Assembly (NCBI GenBank): GCA_026724425.1
Contig: JAIUCV010000089.1
Span: 3,348,001-3,412,000 of the forward strand
From: Erythrophleum ivorense
Taxonomy: Eukaryota; Streptophyta; Magnoliopsida; Fabales; Fabaceae
Direction: 5' to 3'
Length of the DNA: 64,000 nucleotides
The number at the start of each line of letters is the position of its first letter. The first letter of the stretch is position 1. This document shows, piece after piece, positions 37,065 to 50,354 of this stretch. The notes under the pieces were generated by a model. It ran no database searches. It was not told the origin of the DNA and saw nothing but the letters and a program-made list of their open reading frames with translations. A program made the position numbers and the translations under genes.

Positions 37065-37295
37065 AATTTTCCAACCCATGCTCCCACCTGGATTTGAACA
37101 CACGTACACTTTGCCTTCAAAACGTATTTGCTCCGTTTGACTTGCAATCCACTTCTGATTTATATAAGTAATTTTTTATATAAATAAGTTTATTAGTGGG
37201 TTGCTTCCAAAATATGCGTCCTTCCCCAGATTCGAACTCTTATACGTATGGTTTCTAAAACAAACATCCACTAGTTGAGTTGCAAAGCACATTTA
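37065..37295 (-). repeat. Two tRNA-like (SINE-derived) modules
   Basis: On the minus strand, GTGTTCAAATCCAGG (around 37085) and GAGTTCGAATCTGG (around 37230) look like RNA polymerase III B boxes. Each is preceded by a related A-box-like stretch containing TTGCAASTCAA. They are about 140 bp apart in the same orientation, like a dimeric tRNA-derived element. The upstream sequence rich in AACCGG (36890-37060) may belong to the same insertion. Confidence 0.45.
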
Positions 37296-38054
37296 GTATG
37301 TATATGCAATTTTTTGTATAAATATATTTTTAATTGGTTGTTTTTATTTTGCATAATCTAAAGGAGCATCAACATTTTAACTATTGTCCCACCTTTTTTT
37401 TAAGCTAGGATAGTGCATAATATTATATAAATATAATTATAATATTTTCTTTAAAAATTTTTATATTTAATTTAAATATTTATCAACTATTATTTTTTTA
37501 CACTATATTCAAACCTTCAGGAATCAATTAAATTTTATTATTCAAATTTTTTTTAAAAATAATAACATATTAATATATTAAATAGTTAGTTTTCATAATA
37601 TCTTGATTTCAATATTTGTTTCAACATATTAATATTTAATGATTATATTTATTAATAGATAAACTATTTTAGGTTCAAATTTTAAAATTAAAGAATCAAC
37701 TAAATTTAAATATTATATTATATTTGATTTATTTTTATATATAATTAATAATAAAATGTTTCGAAATTTATTAATATTTGTCTATAATCATTTATTATAC
37801 TAAATTTTAATATATATATATATATATATTTAATTATTACTGATTTGACCATAATTCAATCAATGAATTAAAAATTAGTGCCTTTACTAGTTTAATGACC
37901 AGTCTTGTTTTAAAAGTATTGGATTCTTTAGACAAATATAAGAAGTTGTACTCTTTGAAAAAGCTAAAGCAAAATCCCATTGGAAAGAAACTATCCACTC
38001 TAATATCTAACTTGCACACTTTGAGGACAAGATGAAACTTCTTCAAAGAGGTAT

Positions 38055-38676
38055 TGATGGGACTCAACCCACCCACACAGCCAAAACATATAACAGGAGA
38101 CAAAAAGAAGTGAAAGAAGGAGAGCAAGGTGGGGCTGTTGGAGAGAAAAGCGGGGTTGATGGTTCAATAAAAGGCATCAGGGTATTTACCAAAAGACAAG
38201 GTAGAAATAAAGAGGCAAAAAGGGGAAGTAATGATGAAAAAGTTGGTGGGGCAACTGGGGAGTAGTTGGAAGGGATATTTGAAGGTAAGCTGTCTGAGGA
38301 AAACGCGGGAACATTTTGGGCAGAGAATTAGGGAGAGAGCTAGTCTCTTAAAGGCTAGCACTTGTCTTTGTTCTTGTTTTTGGCTATCTGAACTTATTTC
38401 TAAGTTGTTTTGGCTATGTATGTCCCTGTGCATGTGAGAATCATTTTGGTGCTGTAATTGATCCTTATTGTAAGAGGTATGTCGCAATCCCTCCAATAGG
38501 AGGGAGATTACCTGTTATCATCAATAAAGTGCCTTTGAAGTTCAGTGTGTTATACTTGAAGGTGATTCTCAGTAGAGGATCCCAGCTAGTTGTTTTGGTG
38601 TGAGTTTCCTGGTGTAACCTTTGTTTTGGCTGCGTTCCGGGTGTTTGAGTGGGTGTTTAGTAGCGGGATCCTATCA
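38055..38676 (+). repeat. Right LTR
   Basis: About 622 bp, same orientation as the left LTR. Clear substitutions and indels between the two mark an old insertion. Confidence 0.85.
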
Positions 38677-39644
38677 GAATCTCAAATTCAAGTTAAATTC
38701 TCAGTGTCCCCCAAAAAAAAAAAAAAGTGATGCCATTCGTCTGCTTTGATTTACGAACTGCTGTCTGTCATGAAATGATTTTGATACTTTTAACTAGCTA
38801 AGTTCTGATCGAGCAATAATGCAACACGTTGCATCACATTGGTAAAGATTGCCCAGAACAGTCATTCCAATTGCTATAACTATTCAGTGATCCCAACAGA
38901 ATGAAGAAAGTAATATCTTGAGTCAAAGGAATTCATATCAGCACTTGGCTGGGGTTCTATGCAGAAAATTGTGGCAAACTTGGTTTATTAGATATTATCA
39001 GCATCTCACAAGCCAACCCCACCACAGGGACAAACGAGCATCTGTTTCAGAAATTTGGTATTTGAAGCCTCTAAGGCATATGTATCTATACATTTCATTA
39101 AGGCATTCACCAAGTTTTACTAGATTCGTACATATAAATTGAGGCTCAGGATTAATATAATTGATATATTATCCTCCTCTTTTGCCAGTGAGTAAAACTT
39201 ATCCCCTTCAAATGTTTGGTGTCAACACAACAAAGTAACCTGCCACATAGCAAACTAAATACGTGAGTAAACATCAGACTAAGATTCCGTTTGTTGTAGA
39301 TGAGGAAATTTGCCAAATTCAATGCAATGTAAAGCCCAACGCGGTACAAAATAAATGAGTTAGAATAGAAAAGAAACTCATACTTTCTTGAATTGTTTAA
39401 ATCATGATAGAATATAACTGTGCCCCAAAATCAAATGACATAAGAACCTTGTAATTGACATTAACAAGAGCAGAAATGACAACTGTTAGTTATGTATCTA
39501 TGAATCAGAAGTAAGCAGCCAATCATTATGATTTACATTGGATCCACAAGCATTGGATTTCTTTAAAGAACCTTTTTCTTTTTCTTTTTCTAATCTTAGA
39601 AAAAAAAACAAAGCATACCTGAAGGGAATTTATTTCACTTTTTC
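38677..39644. other. Downstream flank and 3' UTR of the SHMT gene
   Basis: Includes the probable SHMT 3' UTR (minus strand) next to 39645. Base composition is moderate. No other gene is recognised. Confidence 0.4.
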
Positions 39645-42600
39645 TCAATTCTTGTACTTCATGGTTGCTTTATCAAAACCAATGGTTGGAAATTGTTTGG
39701 CATACTCCTCAACATCATGGCGGAGTTTTGCAATCTCTGATTGGAAGTTAGAGGACTGCAAAGTGGTCACAAAGTCCTTCAATTTTGTTCCTGATTGAAA
39801 AATTCAACAGCAACCACATGTTAGCTCATTCAAGCACCCAGCAAGTCTACGACAACAGTTTTGTAGGTAGTCTCAAGACAAAACAAGCACAAACTCAGGA
39901 AGCATATTTAACATACAAACCTTTGGTTTCTGCCTTAATCTTCACAGCCAAATTTACAGCTGCATCAAAAAACTCTGCTACCTTAACGAAACCCTCCTCA
40001 ACAAATCCCCTCGAAGTAAGAGCAGGGGTTCCTGAAATCCACAAAAGCTATCTAGTAAATAACTAAAGAAATTAAAAGCACAAAATAAGCAATGAAGACC
40101 CTGTACCCATCCTGATGCCACCAGGAACCATAGCAGACACATCTCCAGGAACAGTGTTCTTATTAGCTGCAATATGAACTAATTCCAACACTTTCTCCAC
40201 TCTGGAGCCATCAATACCCTACACAAAGAATTAAAAGAAAACATTGACCTTGCATTAATACTAGCTTTCAGAATGATGAATTACAGCTTCCTTTTATGGA
40301 TCTTACATATTATATGTTTTTCAAGAGGTTCTTGAATTAAATCCAGATGACAATAAAGTAATTTCATGTCAGTTTTTTGACTAAAAGTTTAGGACCCACA
40401 AATGATTAACGTGTGATAAATTCATAACAAAGTAGAACTAATGCAGAAAAAATGAAAGTTCAAAGCAGTTGTCATTACCTTGTTCTTGAGATTCACCAAA
40501 ACTAGATGATTCTCAGTTCCACCAGAAACAAGCTCATAGCCCCTTTCAACCAGAGACTGCAAGATTACTAAGATTTCAGCGGTAAAAAATAAGCATCAAT
40601 TGGGTCCAACTAGGCAATCTGAGCCATTATGTGAATTAAAATTATATATATATATATATATATGAAGAGGAGGTCCTTCTTTGTAATGTCTCAGTTACCT
40701 GTGCAAATTTTGAGCAATTGCTGAGAACTTGCTCTTGATATGCTCTATACTCTGGAGTAGTAGCCTGCAACCACACGAGAAAGAAACAATAAGTACTTCA
40801 CCGAAGTGAATCCATGCAAGATATTATCATACTACTATCAGTTATTGACAAAATTGAGGAAAAAAGTAGTTATAGCTCCAGAGGATCTGGTTTCCAATAT
40901 GATCATTTAGACCTATAGACCTATGCCCATTAGACATGAAACTTCTTCAAACCATCTATTTGGCATTTCTGGAATTTTTTCAGGATCAGATAAGGTTACC
41001 TAATCTTTAAAGTTCAAACACAATAAAGTTGGTATCACTCAAACCATGTCACCCTTCGAATCAACCTCACTGATAAACCCATTTGAATTAAGATTCAAAA
41101 CAAGATTATCTCAAAGCCATTTTATTGTTTTCTGAAGTTGCAATTCTGCACGGAACATCACAATTGTAATATAGTAAAAAAGAAGCCTGTGATTATCTTC
41201 TCCTCTTGTGTACCTGTTTCAATGCAACAGCTAAACCAGTAATAGTGTGGTTGTGAGGGCCACCTTGTAAACCAGGGAAGACAGCCTGATTAATTTTGTC
41301 CTCATAGTCATAGAACACCTTCAAAAGAGTAAGAGTTAGTGTTTGGCTCAGGTTATTGGGAGTGCAAACTGGCCTAATAATGAAAATGAGACTTGCTAAA
41401 CTATACAAGTCAAAAGTACCCAAATATGTCAAATGAAAAATTTGGGGAATTTACCTCTTGTCCTTGTTTGTTAGTTCCTTTCACCCCCTTCCTAAAGAAA
41501 ATCATGGCTCCACGTGGGCCACGAAGTGACTTGTGAGTTGTGGTAGTCACTACATCCGCATAATCAAAAGGTGAAGGGATAACACCAGCTGCAACCAACC
41601 CACTGATGTGTGCCATATCTGCCAACATAATAGCTTTCTGTTTATCGCACACCTGTCACAAGCTTTATAAATTTAACCCTGGGCCTCCCAAGTAGTCATT
41701 TGAAGCAAAACTATGAAATCTCAGGTTATCATATGTCTTATATTACCTTGCGTATACGATCATAATCGTACAAACGTGCATAAGCACTAGCACCAGCAAC
41801 TATTAATTTTGGCCTGAAGAGAGTAGCCATTTTCTCCAACTGCATGTCAAAACTTTTCATGTCATAAAAACCTTGCTCTGACACGGAAAGGGTGACTATA
41901 TCTGATTTTAAGGAACAAGGGTAGAATATTATCGGGCCAAGCTGAAAACTGACTCACGTATGGAAAATCGAATTAGAAGAATTCTTAGTCACTCAGCACA
42001 CTTTTTGTAAAACAACAGAATGGATTATTAGATGTACAAGCTTTCTGACTGCACTTCAAAAGTAAAGAAAGAGTAATCACGTATGGATATGAAACTGTCT
42101 ACCAGTTCAATTATTAATCAAACTTGAATCATTAAGTCATGTAAGCACAGATTACAATCAACTAAGTGAGTATGACCATAATAATATAACCACAATAATA
42201 CCTGATCATAGTCAATGTATCCGGTGCTTTCATTCAATCTGTATGGCATTGTCTCAAAAAAAATTGAGACTGCTGATATCTTTTTGGTGTCAGTCTGCAT
42301 GGCGCCAAATCGGTGGCAACAGCAACAATGTTAATTACTCATCTAGATAACCAACGGGATGACAGTGTAACGAACAGAGGAAAAGTTGGTCAAATACAAA
42401 AATGATCAACAACTGCATTATAGATTTCTTTATGACGGGAAATGCATGATGGAAGTAGAAAGTACCTGGTATCCATGAGAAAGATGCCCACCATGAGGAA
42501 GGTCTAGTGCCATGATCCTATCATGAGGTTTTAGCAATGCTGTATAAACATGGAAATTTGCAGGAGACCCAGATAGAGGTTGCACGTTCACTGCAATTTA

Positions 42601-44003
42601 GAGATCATAGCGACATATGAGCGAACTTACCCCCAAACATTTGAAAGCATCCATTTAACTTCAAAAAAGCTAATGGAAAATTCTATTTAAATTTTAACAT
42701 GCGAGGTCCATGGAAGACTACAAACCTGAGATTCTTAGTTTAAAGGTCATTCATAGCATGCGTATTGCTAGTTCAGATTTTATTGGCACAGCTATATGGC
42801 TCAAAAACAGTAATGACACACACAGAATAGAGATGTATAAGTTCTTACTTATACCATCTAAACTACTACCAACAAAAGAAAAAAATTATTATAATCCATA
42901 GAACGGAAAATTATTGACTTTTTCTTTGACTGATATGGTTTGTCCGGTGTGCTTACCTCCCCATTTAGCTGGATCCAACCGAAATGCTTCCAGGGCACGC
43001 TTCTGGCATAGTGATTCTGCCATGTCAATGTACCTTGAAACAGAAATACCCACGGTCTTTGAATTCGGTCCAAAGGGGTACTCAACAATATAATCCATGA
43101 TGCTGACTACCATATCATGTCCATGAATTATCAAGACAAGCACACATAGAAAGTAAAAGAGTGACATACTCATTTCCACCATAATATCTGGCACCAGGGT
43201 ATCCTTCACTGTATTTGTTAGTCATGACAGAGCCAACAGCTTGCATTACAGAGACGGAAGTGAAATTCTCTGAGGGTATCAGTTCCAGCCCCTTCACCAG
43301 AGAACAAGAAAAAGAACAAGAAGTCAATCTATATATACAAACTGTAAGATTAAATGCCTATTTTACTGAAAACTGAAAGGCGACGAGTGACGCCTAATCT
43401 GGAAGGTGAATTTTAATTCTTTGTTTTCTCTACTATGTCAAATACTGCAGTTGGGTTCGCTACACGAACTCAAACAGATGGAGAACTTGTTTTGGAGCTT
43501 AAGCTGCTGGATTTTGTTATAAAGATACAGACGAAAAAGATGTAAACTGGTGCAGCCAAATATACCTTCCATTGTCTAGCTTTCTCAAGCTCAATTATAT
43601 CTGCAATCTCAGGGTCAACAACCTCAAGTGGAGCATTCAATTGCTTCGGCCACTGTAAAGGAAATGTTTGAAGTCAAACATCATAACCAATATACGGAAA
43701 GAACTGCCCTGCATCCCTATGAATCAAACTCAAGCCTCAAATCCGGGGTTCGACTTACTGTAACACTAGATTTCTCTTTCTCGTACACAGCTTCATCAGG
43801 CAAAGACGACTACAAAAATAAAAACAAATGCAAGATAAATCGTAAGAAACGAGGAAAAAGAGAAGGGTTTGAATGGAAATTCTGCGTGAACCAAATATGA
43901 ATGATATGAGAACCTTGTAGTAAACGGAGCTGGCATTGAAGAGAGGGCGCAAAGGCTTGTCGATTGAAGATGAGAGCCTACGAAGCGCCATTGCCATTGC
44001 CAT
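39645..44003 (-). CDS. SHM1: Serine hydroxymethyltransferase, mitochondrial (SHM1-like)
   Basis: PLP enzyme converting glycine plus 5,10-methylene-THF to serine and THF. In leaf mitochondria it works with glycine decarboxylase in photorespiration. Fifteen exons: 44003-43914, 43809-43759, 43652-43566, 43291-43170, 43033-42957, 42590-42466, 42294-42202, 41839-41747, 41652-41455, 41318-41214, 40764-40699, 40556-40479, 40218-40107, 40031-39921, 39790-39645. They total 1554 bp (517 residues), the same length as Arabidopsis SHM1. The N-terminus [17 protein letters not shown] is a mitochondrial presequence nearly identical to SHM1. Conserved motifs: [37 protein letters not shown], and [14 protein letters not shown] with the PLP-binding lysine. 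The C-terminus ends TMKYKN. All splice junctions keep frame, and the gene looks functional. Confidence 0.97.
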
Positions 44004-47000
44004 CTCTGGCTTCCTCAGAGGCACAGAAAGTGAGGCTTTTGTGATATGCAAGGAAATTAAATTTTAGTTTGGGGGTCTTGTCCTTCTCCGACTTTGGTGG
44101 TTGATAATCCACTGCTTATCCCACACTACCCATTGCTACGTTGGTTTGTGGACGGGCGATGGACCCCAATCGTTTGAGACGGACTTAATTACTAAGATTA
44201 AATTTAGTTTTTTATTTTATAAATTATATTTCATTCTTGTGAAAAATCTTGTTTTAAATTTATTTTTTCTACGATTTTATTCTTAATCTTAAGTTTTAAT
44301 ATGAGAATTTTATTTTTAATATAACAATAAAGATAATTAAATAATTTTATTTCTAAAGATTAAACAAAAATTTTTACGATATATATTAAATATAAAAATC
44401 TAAGGATAATTTTTAGCATAAAAAGATATCTAATGTAATTTAATTAAACTCATTTGAGATTAGTGTAATTTTTCTTTTCTTTATATATTAATGCCATTTT
44501 TTTAAAAAGAATTCTATCCAAAAAAAATAAAGGAATTGACGCAGTGCACACATTTGGGACGTTAAGATAATTTGAAATCTTTAATAAATTATTTGAAGAA
44601 AAAAATTAGGAGGCACATCATTTTAACTCAGATAAAGTGACCAGAAGATGTCTATAAACACAATATTATCAATAAAAATTGACGTAAATTGAGCTTGTTC
44701 ACTGCGTTATGTTTACTGTTAATATTTTGAATGAAGAAACTAAAAGAGATGGAGAACAAGAATTTTTTTTCCAAAACTATGCATCATGATTTTTGTTTCT
44801 GGTGAATGGAAATGATAATTACCAACGAATTCAATATTTTTGAACCTTTTCTCACGTATCGATATTTCAAAATGCCACTTGTCACCACTATTTAGTTTTT
44901 ACCCTATCCACGAGAGTAAATTGTTGGTGAGATATATAGTGGAAACTAAAACAGGCCATGAAAGGCCTATCCACAACAACCATTTCTTGGCCACACAGTC
45001 ATATATGCTCTGAAGAAAATCAATTTCAATTAGTCTGTTCCTTTTAGAAAAAAAAAATCAAATATTCTTAAATGCATGAAGCGTTCCATTGTTGAACGTT
45101 ATATAAATTAGGGAAAATTATACTTTGAGTTCTTATAATTTTATTTAATTTTTAATCTGGTCCTTATACTTAATTAAATTCTTAAAATTTTAATAATTTT
45201 AATTTAATTCCTGTTATTATATTTTTATCAACACTTTGTTATATATGTGAATTAAGCATATTTGTCATCTATATCTTTACCTATTTTTAATATAAATTAT
45301 ATATATTTAAAGTATCAAAATAATACACAATTAGTTGTATTAATAAAATTTAACAGAATATGAATAAAATTTGAATAATAAAAACTAAATTAAAAAATTT
45401 ACAAATTGTAAAAATTTAATTATAAATTTTTACTTTATAAAATTAAATTAAAAATTAAATAACACGAGTCAAAAATATAGTTTTGCCTATAAATTACGTC
45501 ATCTAACAACAAGCTGGACAGGGTTAGGTAGATTTTTCTGGGTCTTGCTCCTCTCCAATGAGAGGTCCAGACCATTTTGGCCTTTTTATTAATTTTTTTT
45601 AGTTTTTAAGATTATACTAAACTTTTAAAATATAATTTTTTTATAGTTAATATTTTTTTATTCATTATTATAATTTTTATTCTCATATTTAAATTTTATA
45701 ACCTTAAAAAAAATGTCAAAATGACCTGATTGCACAACGTCATATTCGCACCACGATGGGAGAGAATTGGGACGCGATTTTTCTTGTCTCCGTCTCCATC
45801 CTCGTCAATTTTCTGCCTCTCTATTCTCTATATTATCGTCTTCTATTATAGGGTACGAACCCATTCTTGGAACAAATTTTTCCAGCCTCATTTTGTAGTC
45901 TCCATACTTATAAAATTTTATTAAAATCAAATAAAATTTAGAAAATCAAAACAAGATATTGCTGAAAAGAAATAGTGGGGTCTCTATGGGACGAGAAGCT
46001 TGATTCCTGTTCCGTCCTCATATATTTGATAGGAATAATCTATCCTCATTTCCTATGGAATCATTTTGGTAAAAATTTCTACGACTAGGAAAATTTGCAA
46101 TTATTTCTCTCAAAATAATTTATTCTCTTCTAGTGTCTCATAACATAAAAATTGCTTGTAACTTCTAAAATATCGTATTTCATTAAACACTCTTTTAAAA
46201 CATGATACGTGGTGAAAAAAGTTGATTGAAGTTTTTTCTTTATTTTACCATTTAAAGATTTTTTTATGTCACAAAAAAAAAAAAATATATATATATATAT
46301 ATATACCCATTTACGTTCTTTGGAAACCGGGATGGAACCCATTCAAAAACTTAGGCCCTATTACGAAATGAGTATCACTAAAAAATTTGTTTAATATGGA
46401 GAAAATTAAATATAAAAATAAAAATTGACTTTAACATTTTTATTTTTAATAATAAAATAACAATTAATTAATAACTAAACGATAGATACAAAAAACAAAA
46501 TAGGGACCACATAAACATTTTTCTTTTCTGACCTATTTTCTCCAATCATTCTAAACATAGCCTTAGCCACTGGGCATCCTGGACTTGAAGCATCCATGTA
46601 TGCTCACTGGGCCTTTTATCCCTTGCGCAAGGGAAAACATACAACACAAAAGGCTCAAAAAATAAAAGAAATTGATTTATTTAAGGATTGTAACAGTGTT
46701 CAATGGAAAGGATATTATTGTTTATATTGAAGATTTATATTTAAGAGATAATTTTTTTTTATTAGATTTTTAAATTTTTAGATTTAAACCATACACATTT
46801 GACAAAATTTTATAATGAATGATGTGTTCTTCTTAAGATTTATTGATATAAAATTTGTTTATATAAAATTACAAAAAATAAAATAAATTCTTTTAAACAA
46901 CTATTAATATAATTCAAAACTTATATAATGCTACTTGAATGATTTTTTTTTAATAATGTAGATTTGGAGTCAAGTAAATTTCATGGATGGCAAATTATAG

Positions 47001-48572
47001 ATATTTTGCCTATCCTCGTAAAAAAGGATCTAATTAAGAAACAGATATTATCATGGATTGAAAAAGTCACTTGGCCCAAATGGCTTGACTCAAAAAAAAA
47101 AATATAAGTTTAAAAATAAAATAGGCTTGTTTAATAAAAATTAAATATAAAATAGGTTAAGCTTAGACTTCTTTTTAATTTCAACCTAAAATTTTTTTTA
47201 TGTTATTATAATATTTTAAAATTTTATCTAAATCTTTTTTACTTCCATTCCACTTTACCTTTTTTCTTTATGAATGAAATTTAAGAATTAATTATTAATA
47301 TAATTTAAAGAAAAAACACAATTTTTGGTGTCCATATCAGTATAAGTAAAACATATATACTAAGTTATGCACATTAGCATAGACTTGAAATATGAAAAAT
47401 CAAATAAATATCAATTGCATCTATTAAATAGTAGATAATTATTTTGTTCTTCTGGCAAATATATTTATATATGTGTGTGTGTGTGTGTGTAATGTTTTTG
47501 AATAATACAACTAATATATATTGTATTATTTATTGATTAATAGGTTTGGTAGATATAAAAGTAAGATTAATATCAAATGTCACTTTGCAAATTAGTTTAA
47601 TATTTTTATTTTTAAATTCCTAATAGTTATCCTTTTCTTTATTTTTTTTGTTTTTGAAAAAAGAGTAGTTAATTATTAAAGATTTAAAAAAAAGTAAAGC
47701 AAAAAGTGAGTTAGGCGAAGCCCATTAAATTTTTTGAGTTAAACTTATGTTTGAACTTGAACTTGATCTTAATACTAATTTGTATAGGCCTAACTTATTT
47801 TTTAATAAATTCAACCTATGATTAGATCTATTAAAAAGACATTCCTTATTTTTAGTCTTTGACTTTTGCCATTTTTCTTTTAGTTTTCACCTTTTTCTGT
47901 ATAAAGGGAGGACAAATTTCATTCTTGTCTCTCTAGTAGGCCTATATAAATTTTTGAATTTTTATAAAAAAATTGTAAAATAATAATAATATGATTTTAA
48001 TTAAAAACAATATATGATTCTTAATAGTTAACATTAACCATCGATTGGGGATAATTTTGGGTTGATTTTTCTAGGTATCTAGCTGAATCCATTGTACTAC
48101 TAACACACCAAAATACTTTAAGATTGATCTTATTACTCAATTTTTTCCTTGTCTTGGTAATCACTTGGATAATCATTACTTGAAAATCTCTTAATTATCA
48201 AAATATATACTCACTTCTATTAAACTTGGGTTTAACTAGATAACGCCATGTGTTTCATAGCCATAACCAACCAACCTGATGAAAATATCATTTTTTCTCT
48301 CGGATGATGTCTTATAAAAAGCTCAATGGGATTTCAATTACAGATTACATTCCATTAATAATTACTAACTCAAACATCAAATTGTTTACATAAGCATTAT
48401 TCCCTTCAATTTGTTATGAAAAAAATTATTTCAAAGATTAAGGAACCTGCACATGGATCACTTCTGAAATGTTATTGGTGTCATATATTTCTTACATATT
48501 AATTAAATTTTAATCTTAATCCTTTATCAAGTTAATAAGGCTTGTTTGTTAATTTTATGCATTTTTAATAGA
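44004..48572. other. SHMT promoter side, then AT-rich intergenic DNA
   Basis: The first 150 bases are probably 5' UTR and promoter of SHMT. The rest is AT-rich with poly-A and poly-T runs, a short TA run near 46290 and a TG run near 47472-47490. A short GC-richer patch at 45730-46020 resembles low-copy repeat debris. No gene is supported. Confidence 0.5.
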
Positions 48573-48587
48573 AATATGATAAATATT

Positions 48588-48690
48588 AATTTTTTTTATT
48601 ACAAGAGGACACACACACCCCGCGGTTTGAACCCACGACCTTCCCTCTGCGAGAAGGATTTTAATGCCACTAGGACAACACGTCCTCGGC
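48588..48690 (-). mobile_element. tRNA-derived SINE with 15-bp target duplication
   Basis: On the minus strand the element begins GCCGAGGACGTGTTGTCCTA, carries an A-box-like TGTCCTAGTGG and a B box GTGGGTTCAAACC, and ends TTGTAATAAAAAAAATT, i.e. an A-rich tail. Exact 15-bp direct repeats AATATGATAAATATT flank it at 48573-48587 and 48691-48705. Pol III boxes, A tail and a long target duplication together define a short retroposon of about 100 bp. Confidence 0.85.
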
Positions 48691-48983
48691 AATATGATAA
48701 ATATTGATGAAAGAAGGAAAATACAAAGAAAACTAATTTCATGCTACTAATTGAAAACCCAATCTGTTTTGTATATATTGCCTAAACTTATCTTGGAGAG
48801 AAAAAAAAATTAACATAGAAACTTTTTTGCCAAAAAAGAGAAAAAAACTTCCCAAAGCTAAAAGGAAAGCAAAATAAAAAAGTTAGTACATATTAATAAC
48901 TATTCAAAAATAGAAAATCCTAGTAATAGGGAATAAAAAAGAAGCAAAGCGAACCAATTAAGGACACATAACACCTAAAGGAG

Positions 48984-50354
48984 GCATTCTAATCCTCTAT
49001 GTATCGTGAGGATGCGCAAGCTGTGTGAATAGATAAAACGACTCATTTGCTCCATTTCATCCCATCATAACCATTCATGTAATGCAATTTAGACTGTCCA
49101 CTGAGAATAACTCAAAATGCATCATTTTAGCAGGTTTCTTATTCCTCTAGTGCTATTTGAACGTGGTGAGAAAGATATTAGTTTTGCCAATGAGAAACTT
49201 ACATTTTAAGGTAGGCTTTCATAAGTTAGACAATCAAATATTTTCTCTTTTCAAGTGTTTATTGTTTTCTTTCCATTAGCACCTCAAATAAATGTAATTT
49301 TTCTTTTTTTAAAGATTGTGTGCCGTTATGCATTAGTTACTGTTGGAGGCCATTAGCACAAGTAATAAATGTCATTCATATGATATTTGAGTGTTTTGAA
49401 GTTAAGGTTTTCTTCATTCTACTTATTGATAAATCATAATGCATGTCAAATAGGTTTCACAAAGTTTTTTTGGCACTTTGAAACATTTCAAAGTAGGCAA
49501 ACTGAATTTCAACCCATTTCTAAAAAAATTTAGCATTACACCTAACATTTTGGCTGTTGTTTGAAAAAAAAGATGAGATATAAGTGCAGATGTTTAGTTT
49601 GGACATCTGACCCAGCAACAAAATGGTAATATATTTGCTTCGTTAAGTTAAGGATAATCCAATCAACACAAGATAATATATTTATTTTAAATCTTTTTGG
49701 AATGTGAGTGTAGAAAAATTGAAGACAATTCTTTGCATTAGATATGAATTTTCAAGCATGAAATTTATGTTTTTCTTCTTCCCATTTATTCTTTCCAGTT
49801 CCAAAATGAACATGAGACAAAACTTACAAGATTTAAGTATATTTTTCCATTGTTGAAACATTGTATATCATAGAATTGGTCAAGCAAGGAAAAAAATAAA
49901 TTCAAAATCCATTGTATTGATAAACTCACTTTTCACATAACTTTTATCATCACAAGGGGATGACATATAGTGCAGACCAAAATGTTCGTTAGCATCACCT
50001 CCCTGATGCAGAGATTCAGCACCAAAATCATTAGCTCTACCACCATTCCTTTGTTTGTGGGGTAAATGCTGCATATTGAAGTCCTGACTATTATCGTAAT
50101 CTCTATTATTCTGACGTTGAACTTTGATCCTCTACAGAGCTTGGGTTCACCATGAATAGAGCTATGAGTTGAAGATAAATGAACTTATTGCATTTTGAGG
50201 GCTGAGAGGAACACGTTCAGATGGGTTTTTAGGCTTTGAAACGGATGACTCATATTACATACAATGAATGGGTGGGATGAGATGGAGCAAATGATGTCAC
50301 TTTATCTATTTGCACGACTTGCGCATCCTTGCAATAAGCAAAGGATCGAAATGC
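48984..50354. mobile_element. Pack-MULE-like element (1371 bp)
   Basis: Exact 9-bp direct repeats CTAAAGGAG flank it (48975-48983 and 50355-50363). Long inverted termini of about 110-120 bp: left GCATTCTAATCC, right in reverse complement GCATTTCGATCC. Both continue with AGGATGCGCAAG, ATAGATAAA, CATTTGCTCCAT and CTCATCCCA or TTCATCCCA. No transposase is encoded. The interior contains gene-like sequence on the minus strand (about 49880-50140), unlike the AT-rich surroundings. Mutator-type ends plus non-transposon coding-like cargo fit a Pack-MULE. Confidence 0.8.
49880..50140 (-). pseudogene. Gene fragment carried inside the Pack-MULE-like element
   Basis: An open minus-strand stretch reads RIKVQRQNNRDYDNSQDFNM, then QHLPHKQRNGGRANDFGAES, then LHQGGDANEHFGLHYMSSPC. 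It is hydrophilic and rich in N, Q, H and G, with codon use like a real disordered protein region. I cannot name the parent gene. It has no complete start-to-stop gene structure here, so it is most likely a captured exon. Confidence 0.5.

Larger units (their letters stand above)
34340..38676 (+). mobile_element. Degraded Gypsy-type LTR retrotransposon
   Basis: Two direct repeats in the same orientation, each starting TGATGGGACT and ending GGATCCTATCA (TG...CA ends), enclose about 3.06 kb. Just after the left repeat, TTTGGTGTCATAAT resembles the initiator-tRNA-Met primer-binding site. A gag-like start (MVNTRMEG) follows at 35027. Just before the right repeat, a purine-rich AAAGAGG could be a decayed polypurine tract. 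The outer flanks read GAATT on the left and GAATC on the right, a 4-of-5 match expected of an aged 5-bp target duplication. Most of gag-pol is missing or replaced by AT-rich and nested sequence, so the element is dead. Confidence 0.8.

Noticed and set aside
38032..38496. Open frames on both strands in the right LTR
   Set aside because: The sequence is LTR DNA duplicated at 34340-34997, where the frames are not preserved.
48605..48690. A functional tRNA gene on the minus strand
   Set aside because: It has box-like motifs but no cloverleaf with acceptor pairing. The A-rich tail and 15-bp target duplication show a retroposon.
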